Shown one piece after another: positions 32,633 through 42,532 of a stretch of 64,000 nucleotides of DNA (position 1 is its first letter; every line of letters starts with the position of its first letter). The DNA comes from Pyxidicoccus parkwaysis (GTDB lineage: Bacteria > Myxococcota > Myxococcia > Myxococcales > Myxococcaceae): the NCBI RefSeq assembly GCF_017301735.1, contig NZ_CP071090.1:12941001-13005000 (forward strand). The letters are read 5' to 3'. A program made the position numbers and the translations under genes. A model generated the notes under the pieces. That model was not told where the DNA came from. It ran no database searches and was given only the letters and a program-made list of their open reading frames with translations.

Positions 32633-35605
32633 CTATTCTCGATGGTGCGGAGTCCCTCGAGTCGCCAAGCACTGAGCCACCTGTTCACGCGTCTTGCGCA
32701 AGTCTGCGTCGAGCGATTCGGGTGAACAGTCTAGCAGCCAGAGCAGATGCTGGTTGAGGACGCTCTGGGCAGCCGCGATGTCATCCAGATAGTCGCAAGC
32801 AAGAAAGAGGCGCCACGCCATCGTCACTATAGGGGCCGAGCGGCTTCTGGCGGCATTCTCCATGATTCGCAGGCCTCGCTCCTGAAGCACCCTCACTCGA
32901 CGAAAGTCCTCCTCTTCCCAGAGTGCGTGGAAGCAGGCGCTCCAAGAATCGAGCGTCGCAGGATGGAGTTCACCCAATTTCTGCCGGCGCAAGTCGAGGA
33001 CCTCCTCGTACATGGCGTAGCTCCCAATCAAGTCCCCCTGCTTCCGGAGCGTGTACGCGAGGTTCATCTTCACGTTGAGCGTTTCGGGGTGCGCCTGTCC
33101 AAGAGTCCGTTGGAATATCGCGAGCGCCTCCTCTTGAAGTCTGCGCGCCCCCGCGAAGTCGGACCGGGCGAAAAGGGTGACGGCGAGATTGTTCATCGTG
33201 TTCAAGGACTCAGGGTGCTCCTTTCCCAGGAGTCGCCAGGAGATCTTCAGCAACTCCTCCTGCATTGAGCGGGCGGCGGAGAGGTCGCCCATCCGTCGCA
33301 GTGTAGAAGCGACGTTCCCCATTGAAAGGAGAGTCTCCGGATGCTCCTTCCCAACAGTGCGAAGGCGAATGCGCAGGGTTCGCTCATGGAGGGTCAGAGC
33401 CTTCTGAAGCTCGCCCTGGTCGAAGTGGATGGTTGCGAGATTGGCCATCGAGGTGACGGTTTCAGGATGCTCTTCGCCAAGGAGCCGCAGGCGAGCATTC
33501 AAGACATGCTCAGCCAGTGGCCGGGCTGTCGGCTCGCCAAGGTCTGCCAGCACCAGCGAGTAGTTGTTCATCACTGTAAGCGTCTCGGGATGCTCCTCCC
33601 CATGGACACGCCGTTGAATATCGAGAGTCTCCTCCAGCAGCCTGCGAGCCCCCGGGAGATTTCCCTGCCTACGGAGCGCATCCCCGAGGTCGTTCTTGGC
33701 CGCAAGGGTGGCGCGGTGCTCTCCACCCAAGGACTCACCGGCCCGTCTCGCGACGGAGTTCCTGACGTCCGCCGTTGCGTTCACGAGCCCTTGCCTCGCT
33801 CGTAGATTCCCGAGCCCCAACCCGAGGGATACGGCGAATTCGGCCCTGGCGATCTCTTTCGAGCGGGCGAAGAGCCATTCCGCGTGAGGCGCGAATGCAT
33901 CCAGCACGGGCCAGTGTTCCGGATGCTCGCTCGCTTTGGGGTCCATGACAGTCGAGATCACTGCGACCGCCATTTCCAATTCCAGCTCCGGACGGGACGA
34001 GCGACTGCGAAGGAAGTCCGCGAGGACCCGATGCATGAAGCCGAACATGGGGACCCTGCCCCCTGTAGCCCCCGTCACGAAGGAGCGCTGCGTCAGGAAG
34101 GCGCGGACCTGTGGCGTGAAGAGCGGCTTCATGGCGTCGAGCAGCGCCATGGGAATCGGAGCAGGTGAGAGCTGGGCCAGGAATCTGGCTGCGTTCTGTG
34201 CCCCCTGCGGCAGGCGCTCATAGGAAATCGAGAGTGCCTCCGTGACGCCCCGGAGCTGTCCCTCCGGAAGGTGCGCGCGCAGTGCTTCCATCTGCCGGTC
34301 GAGCTCCAGCGCCGGGCCGACCCTCCGGGCCTTCTCGAGTAGCTCGGCCCCGGTGATGGCACCGGCCCGCATTGTTCGGTTCAGAAGTTCCAGGGCCAGT
34401 GGGAGATGGCCGACCCACTCGGTGATGAGTGCCCACTCCGAGGCCGCGATGCTTGCACGATCCACCTGCTCGGTGAGCAGGGCCATGGCTGCTTCTGGTG
34501 CGAGCGTGGCAACAGGCAGCGCTTGAACGCCTTCAGCCCCCAACGAGAGCCGTACCCGCGAGGTGACGAGCAACGCAACCTTGCCGCGTGCCGGGCACCA
34601 CGTGCCGAGAGACCTGGGCGACTGTCCCGGAGATGGCTCCGGGACGTTATCCACGACGTAGAGAATGGGCTCCTTCGACGAGGTCTCGTGGAGCACCCGG
34701 GCCAGCTCGTGGCGGGCGTCGCGCTGCTGTTTCCGAAACTCGGCCAAGGGGGGAACGTCCTTGCGGAGCGCACTGAGAATCCCGTGGAGCTGCTCCTCTA
34801 GACGCTCGTCGTTGACGTCGGCATCCACCCAGAAGAGCCCACCCGGAAAGCGTAGAGGACCCAGGCGATGCAGGTACTCCAGGGCAAGTCGAGTCTTCCC
34901 AAAGCCACCGCCGGCTTCCAGCGCACCCGAGAGTGCTGCGGCTGAACCCTCGCCGGTACGGGATGTGGTGAGCGCGAAGTCGATGCGCCACAAGTCGTCC
35001 TCGCGCCCGACGAAGGACGGGCCAATGGAAGGAGGCAATTCCAGTGGGTGAAGCCGCAGACCCGCGAGGCTCCGCGGAGGCGGAAGCGCGGACTCCTGGA
35101 GCAGGCGCGCTCGGGTCTGCTCAAGGAGTCCCAAGCGTTCCACTCGTGCTGCGAGTGGCAGAGATTCTCCTGTGAGGCACGCGCGAACCCACTGCGCCAG
35201 CCGCTCGGTCTGGTTCGAGCTGGGCCACTGGATGCTACGAAGCAGCGGGGGAAGCCGCTCCAGCGCTCTGGACGCCCCTCCCTCGGGCGGAAGCGCGAGC
35301 ACGATGGACGCCAGTGACAGACTCTTGTCTGCCTCCGAAGCATCCGGAGGTAATGCCATGAACGGGGTCAGCGCCGTCCGCAGCTCCCAGAGGCAGTACC
35401 ACCGCGTGAAATACGCCTCATCCACGAAGACGACGATGACGCGTGCGCCCAGGAGCGCGTCCGCCAGCACACCCGGGAATCGCTGACCGAGCTCAATGCC
35501 TGAGGTATCGAGGAAGGCGACCTCTTCTCCCAATGCCCGGTGCAGTGCCTCCGCCTGCTCACGAGAAGTGCTTCGTGCATAGGAGATGAAGACAGGCCAA
35601 TCCAT
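32633..35605 (-). CDS. TIR - NB-ARC-like STAND ATPase - TPR protein
   Basis: 990 residues. A TIR domain starts at residue 3 (WPVFISYARS), with a candidate catalytic Glu in CLWEL near 74. The STAND/NB-ARC-like ATPase has Walker A GGGFGKT at 232-238, hydrophobic Walker B EPILYVVDNV near 320, and a GHLPLALELL motif. The C-terminal half is tetratricopeptide repeats of kinesin-light-chain type with recurring GEEHPET-like segments. This is the architecture of NLR-type antiphage proteins: repeats sense, the ATPase oligomerises, TIR degrades NAD+ or signals. ATG 35605 is preferred over a start 37 codons upstream because it opens the TIR domain cleanly. It is paired with the ROCO-TIR gene downstream. 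Confidence 0.88.
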   Translation of the reverse strand: MDWPVFISYARSTSREQAEALHRALGEEVAFLDTSGIELGQRFPGVLADALLGARVIVVFVDEAYFTRWYCLWELRTALTPFMALPPDASEADKSLSLASIVLALPPEGGASRALERLPPLLRSIQWPSSNQTERLAQWVRACLTGESLPLAARVERLGLLEQTRARLLQESALPPPRSLAGLRLHPLELPPSIGPSFVGREDDLWRIDFALTTSRTGEGSAAALSGALEAGGGFGKTRLALEYLHRLGPLRFPGGLFWVDADVNDERLEEQLHGILSALRKDVPPLAEFRKQQRDARHELARVLHETSSKEPILYVVDNVPEPSPGQSPRSLGTWCPARGKVALLVTSRVRLSLGAEGVQALPVATLAPEAAMALLTEQVDRASIAASEWALITEWVGHLPLALELLNRTMRAGAITGAELLEKARRVGPALELDRQMEALRAHLPEGQLRGVTEALSISYERLPQGAQNAARFLAQLSPAPIPMALLDAMKPLFTPQVRAFLTQRSFVTGATGGRVPMFGFMHRVLADFLRSRSSRPELELEMAVAVISTVMDPKASEHPEHWPVLDAFAPHAEWLFARSKEIARAEFAVSLGLGLGNLRARQGLVNATADVRNSVARRAGESLGGEHRATLAAKNDLGDALRRQGNLPGARRLLEETLDIQRRVHGEEHPETLTVMNNYSLVLADLGEPTARPLAEHVLNARLRLLGEEHPETVTSMANLATIHFDQGELQKALTLHERTLRIRLRTVGKEHPETLLSMGNVASTLRRMGDLSAARSMQEELLKISWRLLGKEHPESLNTMNNLAVTLFARSDFAGARRLQEEALAIFQRTLGQAHPETLNVKMNLAYTLRKQGDLIGSYAMYEEVLDLRRQKLGELHPATLDSWSACFHALWEEEDFRRVRVLQERGLRIMENAARSRSAPIVTMAWRLFLACDYLDDIAAAQSVLNQHLLWLLDCSPESLDADLRKTREQVAQCLATRGTPHHRE

Positions 35606-36455
35606 AGGCCGAAATCGTCCTGGAAATTCATTCAGGAAACCAGCGCACCCAGCGGCTTGCGCAAGCCGAGTCGCCGTATACCCATGGCTCCAACACCGGC
35701 AATTCCCTTGATCCACGGATACTCACGCGTCCCCGTCCACCACCCACTGTTGCTCTCACGGATCATGGCTACCGGGGCCCCAGAGTCTTTCCACCCACCC
35801 AATTGCTACGTGAATCTGCCGACGGCGAGACCAGCGGGCCTCCGGGTGCTGGAGGGCACAGCTTGAGTGTTGGAACATCGCGTGGTGGTCATGGCGGTTA
35901 GCAGGCCCTCCACGGCGCGCGGTACCCCTCAGAGGACCGTCCGTCGTGCGGTGCCGTTGCCCCGGGCAGCTCCCACTCGGTGACGAGCTGAGCGCCATGA
36001 GGACGAGAGATGCTTGCCTTGACAGCGCATAATCGCGGCATCTTGCGAGACACGGACAACCAGTTCGCGCGTCCCCACAGGCTCGGGCGTTCCGAGCTTC
36101 CGCCCGCGGTGATGGTCGCTTCCATGTGCGCGTTGATTGCCGGCGAGGTCGGAGGCTTCGCGGTGTTGTTCTGGGGCGCCATTTCATCCTGACCCGAACC
36201 GCGAAAGTGACCGAGGCGAGGAGGACGAGTCACGCGCCTCCACGCGTCTCAAAGGCTGACAGAGGGTGCAGCCGTCCACCTGCTCCGTCCGGGTTGACGA
36301 CAACCTGCTGAGCTTCAATCGCCTGCGAGTACTACCCCTCAGGAACGGCACGTACGGCCCATCATCGTCGCGCCGACCCTCTGCACGCGTGATAGTCTCA
36401 GCTCTTCCCTGGGGCCGGTATGTCTCGCGGGTTGACCGCGGGGGACGAGACATTC
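35606..36455. other. Intergenic region without convincing genes
   Basis: About 850 bases between divergent genes. A minus-strand frame at 35898-36233 and a short plus-strand frame at 36010-36192 exist, but neither has a domain or paralog I recognise. It likely contains the promoters of the TIR-NB-TPR gene and of the Kelch lipoprotein. Confidence 0.4.
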
Positions 36456-38753
36456 GTGAAATCACTCTCAACGGGTTGCCGACTCGCATTTCTCGCAATT
36501 CCTTTGCTGTTCGCCGTCGCGGGCTGTCGTTCCGGCGGCACGGAGCCGGAGCCGGAGCCTGGCGGCTCGGTTCAGCTCGTCGCGTTCCCGTGGAAGATGG
36601 GCGCCATGAGCGAGGTGGCCCACGTCAGTGTCACCCGCACCGCCGTGGACGGTTCCTCCAGCACCCTCGAGCTCGTGAAGGCCAACGGAGTCTGGAGCGG
36701 CACCCTCGGCCACCTGCCCGTGGGCGCGAGCCAGGGCTTCGTCGCCCAGGCGTTCGACGCCAGCGGTGCCGTCCTCTTCGAAGGAAGGGTCTCCGACATC
36801 ACCGTCACCGCCGACCAGACTCCCCTGGTGGCCCTCACCCTGCAGGAGCCCGGCTCGCCAGCTCCCGTCGCGGATGAGGCGCCCGTCATCGATGCCGTGG
36901 TGGCCTCGGCCCTCTCCGTGCGCGCGGGAGGCACCGTCTCGCTGCGGGCCATTGCGCACGCCGCCAACCTGGAGGACACGGTCGTCCCGGCGTGGACGGC
37001 CACGTCGGGCTCCTTCGCGGACGCCGCGAATGTCTCCACCGAATGGGCGGCCTCCGAGTCACCGGGCCTCGTCACCCTCACCGTGACGGTGCGCGACTCC
37101 ACCGGGGCGACGTCGTCGGTGTCGCTCTCCGTCGACGTGTCCAGCGAAGCGCCAATCGGAGGCGCTCCCTCCGACGTGCGCTTCAACGTCTGGCCCCAGG
37201 TATCGGTCCCGGACGCTTCGGCAACGCGGGTCGAGGTGGGGCAGTCCGTGACGTTCTCCGCCAGCGCCATCGACCGGGATGGAGATGCCCTGGAGTCGCG
37301 GTGGACCGCCACGTGCGTTGGGACCTGGACGGACTCCACCTCCAGCACCGCCGCCTTCACTCCCACCGTGATTCCGGCCAAGGCCTGCGACAACTGCCGG
37401 GTGGAACTGACGGTGTCGGATGGGCGGGGCGGTGAGACGGTCCGCACGCTCTCGCTCTGCGTGGTGCCCGCCGCCCCGGTGGTCGTCAGTAGCAACGCGT
37501 CCTCGCGGACGGCGGGAGCTTCGCAGCAGCTCACCTTCGAGGTGGTGGCCAGAGACCCTCATGGCGGCACGCTGACTTTCAACAAGTGGTGGGCCAGCAA
37601 CGGGACGCTGTCGCCCGCGCAGAACGAAGCGACTCGCAGTCAGGTCACGTGGACGGCGCCCGCCTGCAAGAATGCGGAGGTAGACCAGACGGTCGTTGCG
37701 ACCATCACCAATGACCTTGGGCTCTCCACCATGCATCGATTCTCGGTGTCGGTGGATGGGTTGCCGGCGTGTGGGCCCGGTTGGGCCCCCGCTGGAAACA
37801 TGGCCGCGGGCCGTAACGGCCCCGAGGTGATACTGCTTCCCAACGGCAAGGTGTTCGTTGCGGGGGGGAGCCACGGGCGTCCATACGCGCCGGTAGAGGT
37901 CTACGACCCTGCGACGGACTCGTGGGATGCGACGGCTACCTCCGGAGGCCTCCTCAATGCACCGATGGCGCTTCTTCCTTCGGGCAAGTTTCTTTCCCCG
38001 GGAGGATTTGACGGCATCCGTCCGCTCGATTTGGTGCAGATGTATGACCCGGTCACGAACGTCTGGAGCCTGGCTCAGTCCATGAGAATGCCCCGCTACG
38101 CACCCACGGCGACGCGGCTCCTCAACGGCAAGGTGTTCGTCGCGGGAGGGGAGTGTAGGGAGTGCGCGATAGCGGACGTGTATGACCCAACCCTCGAAGC
38201 CTGGTACTCGGTGTGCACACTGGCCGGTCTCCGACATAGTCATGTGGCGACGTTGCTTCCCGACGGCAGGGTCCTCTTGAGCGGAGGGTATGCCGAATCA
38301 AACGCGGCGGACCTGTACACTCCGTCCCCCGGCTACTGTGCCCCGACCGGGCCGATGGCCGTTTCTCATCGCGTCGAGCATGCGACAGCGCTGCTACCGG
38401 GCGGCAAGGTGCTGGCTGTCGGAGGGAGTGGCGCCACGGCGGAGGAGTACGACCCGGCCACCAACACCTGGACCCTCGTGGGCTCCATGGCCACACCCCG
38501 CGAGGGACTCACAGCGACAGCGCTTCCCAATGGGAAGGTGCTCGTCACGGGGGGACGCCCCTCTCCGACCAGCAGTGCGACGCTGGCGACGGCGGAGCTG
38601 TACGACCCGGTCACCCGCACCTGGAGCTCCGCGGGGTCCATGGCTGCTCCGCGCAAGGGCCACAAGGCGACGCTGCTTCCCAACGGCAGGGTTCTCATCA
38701 TTGGAGGACTCAGCGGCTCGCCGGGGCCCTCCGCCGAGCTCTACATCCCCTGA
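36456..38753 (+). CDS. Kelch-repeat lipoprotein with Ig/PKD-like domains
   Basis: 765 residues from GTG 36456; an in-frame ATG lies 12 codons earlier. A signal peptide ends in lipobox FAVAGC. Strand-rich Ig/PKD-like domains follow (VDVSSEAP..., VSDGRGGETVRTL...). About six Kelch blades then occupy the last third, each with NGKVFVAGG-type and (E/D)VYDP-x-T-x-xW motifs, forming a beta-propeller. It is surface- or periplasm-anchored and probably a binding protein. Such proteins are common in myxobacteria. No partner gene is evident. Confidence 0.82.
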   Translation: MKSLSTGCRLAFLAIPLLFAVAGCRSGGTEPEPEPGGSVQLVAFPWKMGAMSEVAHVSVTRTAVDGSSSTLELVKANGVWSGTLGHLPVGASQGFVAQAFDASGAVLFEGRVSDITVTADQTPLVALTLQEPGSPAPVADEAPVIDAVVASALSVRAGGTVSLRAIAHAANLEDTVVPAWTATSGSFADAANVSTEWAASESPGLVTLTVTVRDSTGATSSVSLSVDVSSEAPIGGAPSDVRFNVWPQVSVPDASATRVEVGQSVTFSASAIDRDGDALESRWTATCVGTWTDSTSSTAAFTPTVIPAKACDNCRVELTVSDGRGGETVRTLSLCVVPAAPVVVSSNASSRTAGASQQLTFEVVARDPHGGTLTFNKWWASNGTLSPAQNEATRSQVTWTAPACKNAEVDQTVVATITNDLGLSTMHRFSVSVDGLPACGPGWAPAGNMAAGRNGPEVILLPNGKVFVAGGSHGRPYAPVEVYDPATDSWDATATSGGLLNAPMALLPSGKFLSPGGFDGIRPLDLVQMYDPVTNVWSLAQSMRMPRYAPTATRLLNGKVFVAGGECRECAIADVYDPTLEAWYSVCTLAGLRHSHVATLLPDGRVLLSGGYAESNAADLYTPSPGYCAPTGPMAVSHRVEHATALLPGGKVLAVGGSGATAEEYDPATNTWTLVGSMATPREGLTATALPNGKVLVTGGRPSPTSSATLATAELYDPVTRTWSSAGSMAAPRKGHKATLLPNGRVLIIGGLSGSPGPSAELYIP

Positions 38754-39034
38754 GCCTCGGCGCTCGCACGGGGCTTCAGCGGGAGACACACACCGGCCAC
38801 GGGATGCGCATCCACTCACTCGGGCGCATGTACCGCCAGATGATGGAGAACCTCGCGCCGGCCCGCTGACCCCTCGCCCTTCTCCTGCGGCCACACGGGC
38901 AGGCGTGCGTCTCTCCCCGCCTGTCCCCACGCGCCTGCGTGCACCCAGCCGGGCGCCAGGACCGCGCACTAGCGCGCGGGGCCCTCCATGCCGAGCCTGT
39001 AGGCGAATCGCTTCGCTTGCACCCGAGTCCTCGG

Positions 39035-40873
39035 ATGGCCAGCACCGCACCCACGAGCAACCAGGCCCATGCACTGCGGTTGGCCGCCTGGGCTGGCCTC
39101 ATCCTCAGCGGCATCCTGCTGGTGCGCCTCCTGGCGCGAGATCTGCCGAGCGCGGCGAAGGCCACGGGCCTGCTCGGTCCCGTCTTCGCCTTCATGGCCA
39201 ACCAGCCCTTCGTGCTCCTGTTCGCCACGGTCGCCGCGGGCTACGCCCTGGGCCGCGTCACCGTCCTGCGCTTCAATCTGGGCGCCACCGCGGCCACGCT
39301 CATCATCGGCCTGGGGCTCAGCCTGTGGGCCAGCCTCCGGGGCGTCACCTTCACCGTGCCGGACTTCGGCAGCACGCTCTTCTTCAACCTCTTCATGTTC
39401 GCCGTGGGCATGAAGGTGGGGCCTCAATTCCTCTCCGGTCTGCGGCGGGACGCACGGGCCTTCATCGCGCTGGGCCTCCTCGTCCCGTTACTCTCCGCGG
39501 GCCTGATGCTGGGCCTGCGCGAGGTGTTCCATCTCGCTCCGGGACTTGCGCCAGGAATCTTCGCCGGTGCCAACACCGCCACTCCGGGGCTGGGCGCCGC
39601 CAAGGACGTGTACCTGCGCCAGCACGCGGGCGACCCCACGGTGCTCGCCAACCTGTCCACCGCGTTTGCCTTTGGCTACTGCGTGAGCCTGGTGCTCTTC
39701 GTCCTGATGATGAAGGTCCTGCCTCGCTGGTTCGGGCGGGACGTGAAGAAGGAAGCCAAGGCCTATCAGCGAGAGCTCGAAGCGGGGGCGGCGCATGCGC
39801 TGCCCGGTACGGCCAACGCGCTGGCGCCGGACGCCGCGTGGCTGGCGGTGCGCGCGTTCAAACTGGAGTACGCGGAGGCCGTCGGACAATCGCTCGCGCA
39901 GCTGCGAGAGCGCTTCCCAGAGGTGGCCCTCGAGCGCGTCCACCGGGGGGAACAGACGCTCGAGTTGACTGACTCGCTGCGGCTGCAGCGAGACGACGTG
40001 GTGGTGGTCAGCGGCCCGCTGTGGGCCATGGTGCGGGTCACCCAGGTGATAGGCCCCGAGCTTCCCGATGTGAAGCTCCGCGAGGTGGGGCTGGAGACAG
40101 TGGAGGTGGTGGCGCAGACGGAGCGCTCCGTCGGCAGGCGCGTGGGCGACCTCCTGCACAAGGAGGGGCACGGCTTCTACATCAACGCGCTCTTCCGAGG
40201 TGGCGTGGAGATTCCCCACGGCCCCGAGACGGTGGTGCGCCGGGGCGACGTGTTCCGCATCACCGGCAGCCAATTGCGCATCCATCAGCTCGCCGAGGCG
40301 CTCGGCGGCCGCGTGGTGCGCCCCAGCATGACGACGGACATCGTCACCCTGGCGCTGGGCCTGTCCGTTGGAGCGTTCCTCGGAACACTGCCCATCCCGC
40401 TCTTCGGCCTGAACCTGAGCCTGGGCTCCGCCGTGGGGTTGCTCCTCACCGGCATCGTCCTGTCCACGCTCCGTACCCGCAACCCCCGGCTGGGCGGCCC
40501 CTTCCCCGAGCCCGCACGGCAGCTTTTGGAGGACCTGGGGCTGAATGTCTTCATCGCCATCACCGCGCTGAACGCTGGCGCAGGCGTGATTCAGTCCGTC
40601 CGCGCCGGAGTGCTGGTGCCCATCGCCGTCGGCACGCTGGTGGCGGGGATGATTCCTCCAGTCATCGGATGGATGGTGGGCCAGTACCGCCACCACATGA
40701 ACGCGGGCCTGCTGGAGGGCGCCATCGCGGGCGCGCGGTGCAGCAGCCCCGGCCTGCGCACCGCCCAGGAAGACACGGAGAGCACCGTCCCCGCGCTCTC
40801 GTATCCGGTGACCTTCGCCATCAGCAACATCGTGGTGACGCTCGGCTGCTACCTGCTGGCCAGCCTGGACTGA
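39035..40873 (+). CDS. aspT: Aspartate:alanine antiporter AspT-like
   Basis: 612 residues. It has the AAE-family layout: two blocks of hydrophobic helices (about 14-230 and 435-610) separated by a hydrophilic middle with two TrkA-C-like segments (ALERVHRGEQTLELTDSLRL; RGGVEIPHGPETVVRRGDVF). The second block contains GANTATPGLG-like and GARCSSPGL sequences typical of the family. AspT imports L-aspartate in exchange for L-alanine, which makes the cycle electrogenic. ATG 39035 is the best start. It is followed after 11 bases by the aspartate decarboxylase, its metabolic partner. Confidence 0.9.
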   Translation: MASTAPTSNQAHALRLAAWAGLILSGILLVRLLARDLPSAAKATGLLGPVFAFMANQPFVLLFATVAAGYALGRVTVLRFNLGATAATLIIGLGLSLWASLRGVTFTVPDFGSTLFFNLFMFAVGMKVGPQFLSGLRRDARAFIALGLLVPLLSAGLMLGLREVFHLAPGLAPGIFAGANTATPGLGAAKDVYLRQHAGDPTVLANLSTAFAFGYCVSLVLFVLMMKVLPRWFGRDVKKEAKAYQRELEAGAAHALPGTANALAPDAAWLAVRAFKLEYAEAVGQSLAQLRERFPEVALERVHRGEQTLELTDSLRLQRDDVVVVSGPLWAMVRVTQVIGPELPDVKLREVGLETVEVVAQTERSVGRRVGDLLHKEGHGFYINALFRGGVEIPHGPETVVRRGDVFRITGSQLRIHQLAEALGGRVVRPSMTTDIVTLALGLSVGAFLGTLPIPLFGLNLSLGSAVGLLLTGIVLSTLRTRNPRLGGPFPEPARQLLEDLGLNVFIAITALNAGAGVIQSVRAGVLVPIAVGTLVAGMIPPVIGWMVGQYRHHMNAGLLEGAIAGARCSSPGLRTAQEDTESTVPALSYPVTFAISNIVVTLGCYLLASLD

Positions 40874-40884
40874 GGAGCCCCGAC

Positions 40885-42519
40885 ATGCAGACGCACGAGG
40901 CAGATGAGAAGCCGCTCGAGATGCTCAGCCCCTTCGAGCTGAAGGATTTGCTCATCGAGATTGCCGAGGAGTCCATCCGCACGCGCGCGGCCGTGATGCT
41001 CAATGCCGGGCGCGGCAACCCGAACTGGATTGCCACCACGCCTCGGGAGGCCTTCTTCCTGCTCGGCTCCTTCGCCATGGCGGAGGCGCGGCGCACCTGG
41101 AACGAGCCCGACGTGGGGCTCGCCGGCATGCCTCACTCGGTGGGTTGCGCGCAGCGCTTCCGCCAATACCTGGACACCTCTCCCACCGGGCCCGGGGTGG
41201 AGCTGCTGCGCGGAACGCTGGAGCTCGGCGTGCGGGAGCTGGGCTTCGAGGAGGACGCCTTCGTCTGGGAGATGGTGGACTCGCTCACCGGTGACAACTA
41301 CCCCGTGCCGGACCGGATGCTCGTGCACGCGGAGCGCATCGTCGAGGCCTACCTGGCCAAGGAGATGTGCGCCGGACGTCCGCCCCCGGGCCGCTTCAAG
41401 CTGTTCGCGGTGGAGGGCGGCACGGCGGCGATGAGCTACGTGTTCCAATCCCTCACCGCCAACAAGCTGCTGAACAAGGGCGACACCATCGCCCTGGGCA
41501 CGCCCATCTTCACGCCCTACCTGGAGATACCGCACCTCGCCGAGTACCAGTTCAACGTGGTGCCCATCGAGCAGAGCGAGATGGACGCGGAGGGGCGGCA
41601 CACGTGGCAGTACCCGGACGAGGAAATCGACAAGCTCGCGGACCCGAAGGTGAAGGCGTTCTTCATCGTCAACCCGGCCAATCCCGGGGCGGTGGCCATC
41701 CGTCCCCGCACGCTCGCCCGCGTGGTGGAGCTCGTCCGCACGCGGCGCCCGGACCTGCTCATCCTCACCGATGACGTCTACGGCACCTTCGTCGAGGGCT
41801 TCCGCTCCTTCGCCGCGGAGCTCCCGCACAACACCATCCTCGTCTACTCGTACTCGAAGCACTTCGGGTGCACGGGGTGGCGGCTGGGCGTGGTGGGGAT
41901 GCACGAGCACCACGTCGTCGACACGCTGCTCTCGCAGCTGCCCGAGCCACAGGCGTCCGGCGTGCATGAACGCTACCGCTCGCTCACGATGCATCCGGAG
42001 AAGATGCTGTTCATCGACCGGCTGGTCGCGGACAGCCGCTCGGTCGCGCTGAATCACACCGCGGGGCTGTCGCTGCCCCAGCAGCAGATGATGATGCTCT
42101 TCTCCTCGTTCGCGCTGCTGGACAAGGACGACGCCTACAAGAAGCGCTGCCGGGAAATCTGCCACGAGCGCCTCGCGGCCCTGTTCCAGGGCCTGGGCGT
42201 GGACCTCAAGCCCAACGAATTGGGCACGGCGTACTACCAGACGCTGGACCTCGAGGCCTGGTGCCGCAGGTACATCGGGGAGGACTTCATGGATTACGTG
42301 CAGCAGCACCGGGACCCGCTGGACATCGTCTTCGCGCTGGCCCGGCGCTACGGCACGGTGCTCCTGAACGGGAGCGGCTTCCATGGGCCCCCGTGGTCCG
42401 CGCGCGTCTCACTGGCCAACCTCGAGGACGAGGCGTACCCGCAAATCGGACGTCACCTCCGCGAGCTGGTGGAGACCGCCGTCGAGCGGTGGAAGCGGGA
42501 CAAGGACCACGTGCACTGA
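40885..42519 (+). CDS. asdA: Aspartate 4-decarboxylase / aminotransferase (PLP)
   Basis: 544 residues, matching the ~530-545 residues of bifunctional L-aspartate 4-decarboxylases (EC 4.1.1.12), which form alanine and CO2. The fold-type I PLP enzyme shows NPANPG near residue 260, DDVYGTF, and the Schiff-base lysine Lys325 in YSYSKHFGCTGWRLG. It has a strong Shine-Dalgarno sequence (GAGGAG). The intracellular proton used in decarboxylation, combined with AspT exchange, generates proton-motive force. The asparaginase that could feed it follows 13 bases downstream. Confidence 0.92.
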   Translation: MQTHEADEKPLEMLSPFELKDLLIEIAEESIRTRAAVMLNAGRGNPNWIATTPREAFFLLGSFAMAEARRTWNEPDVGLAGMPHSVGCAQRFRQYLDTSPTGPGVELLRGTLELGVRELGFEEDAFVWEMVDSLTGDNYPVPDRMLVHAERIVEAYLAKEMCAGRPPPGRFKLFAVEGGTAAMSYVFQSLTANKLLNKGDTIALGTPIFTPYLEIPHLAEYQFNVVPIEQSEMDAEGRHTWQYPDEEIDKLADPKVKAFFIVNPANPGAVAIRPRTLARVVELVRTRRPDLLILTDDVYGTFVEGFRSFAAELPHNTILVYSYSKHFGCTGWRLGVVGMHEHHVVDTLLSQLPEPQASGVHERYRSLTMHPEKMLFIDRLVADSRSVALNHTAGLSLPQQQMMMLFSSFALLDKDDAYKKRCREICHERLAALFQGLGVDLKPNELGTAYYQTLDLEAWCRRYIGEDFMDYVQQHRDPLDIVFALARRYGTVLLNGSGFHGPPWSARVSLANLEDEAYPQIGRHLRELVETAVERWKRDKDHVH

Positions 42520-42532
42520 GGAGGACTCTGTC

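Noticed and set aside
35898-36233. Short minus-strand frame in the gap upstream of the TIR-NB-TPR gene
   Set aside because: No recognisable domain and unconvincing composition. An AGGA-like site before an internal Met is not enough.
38804-38869. 21-codon frame MRIHSLGRMYRQMMENLAPAR after the Kelch gene
   Set aside because: It could be a remnant C-terminus, but it has no Shine-Dalgarno sequence or recognisable parent.
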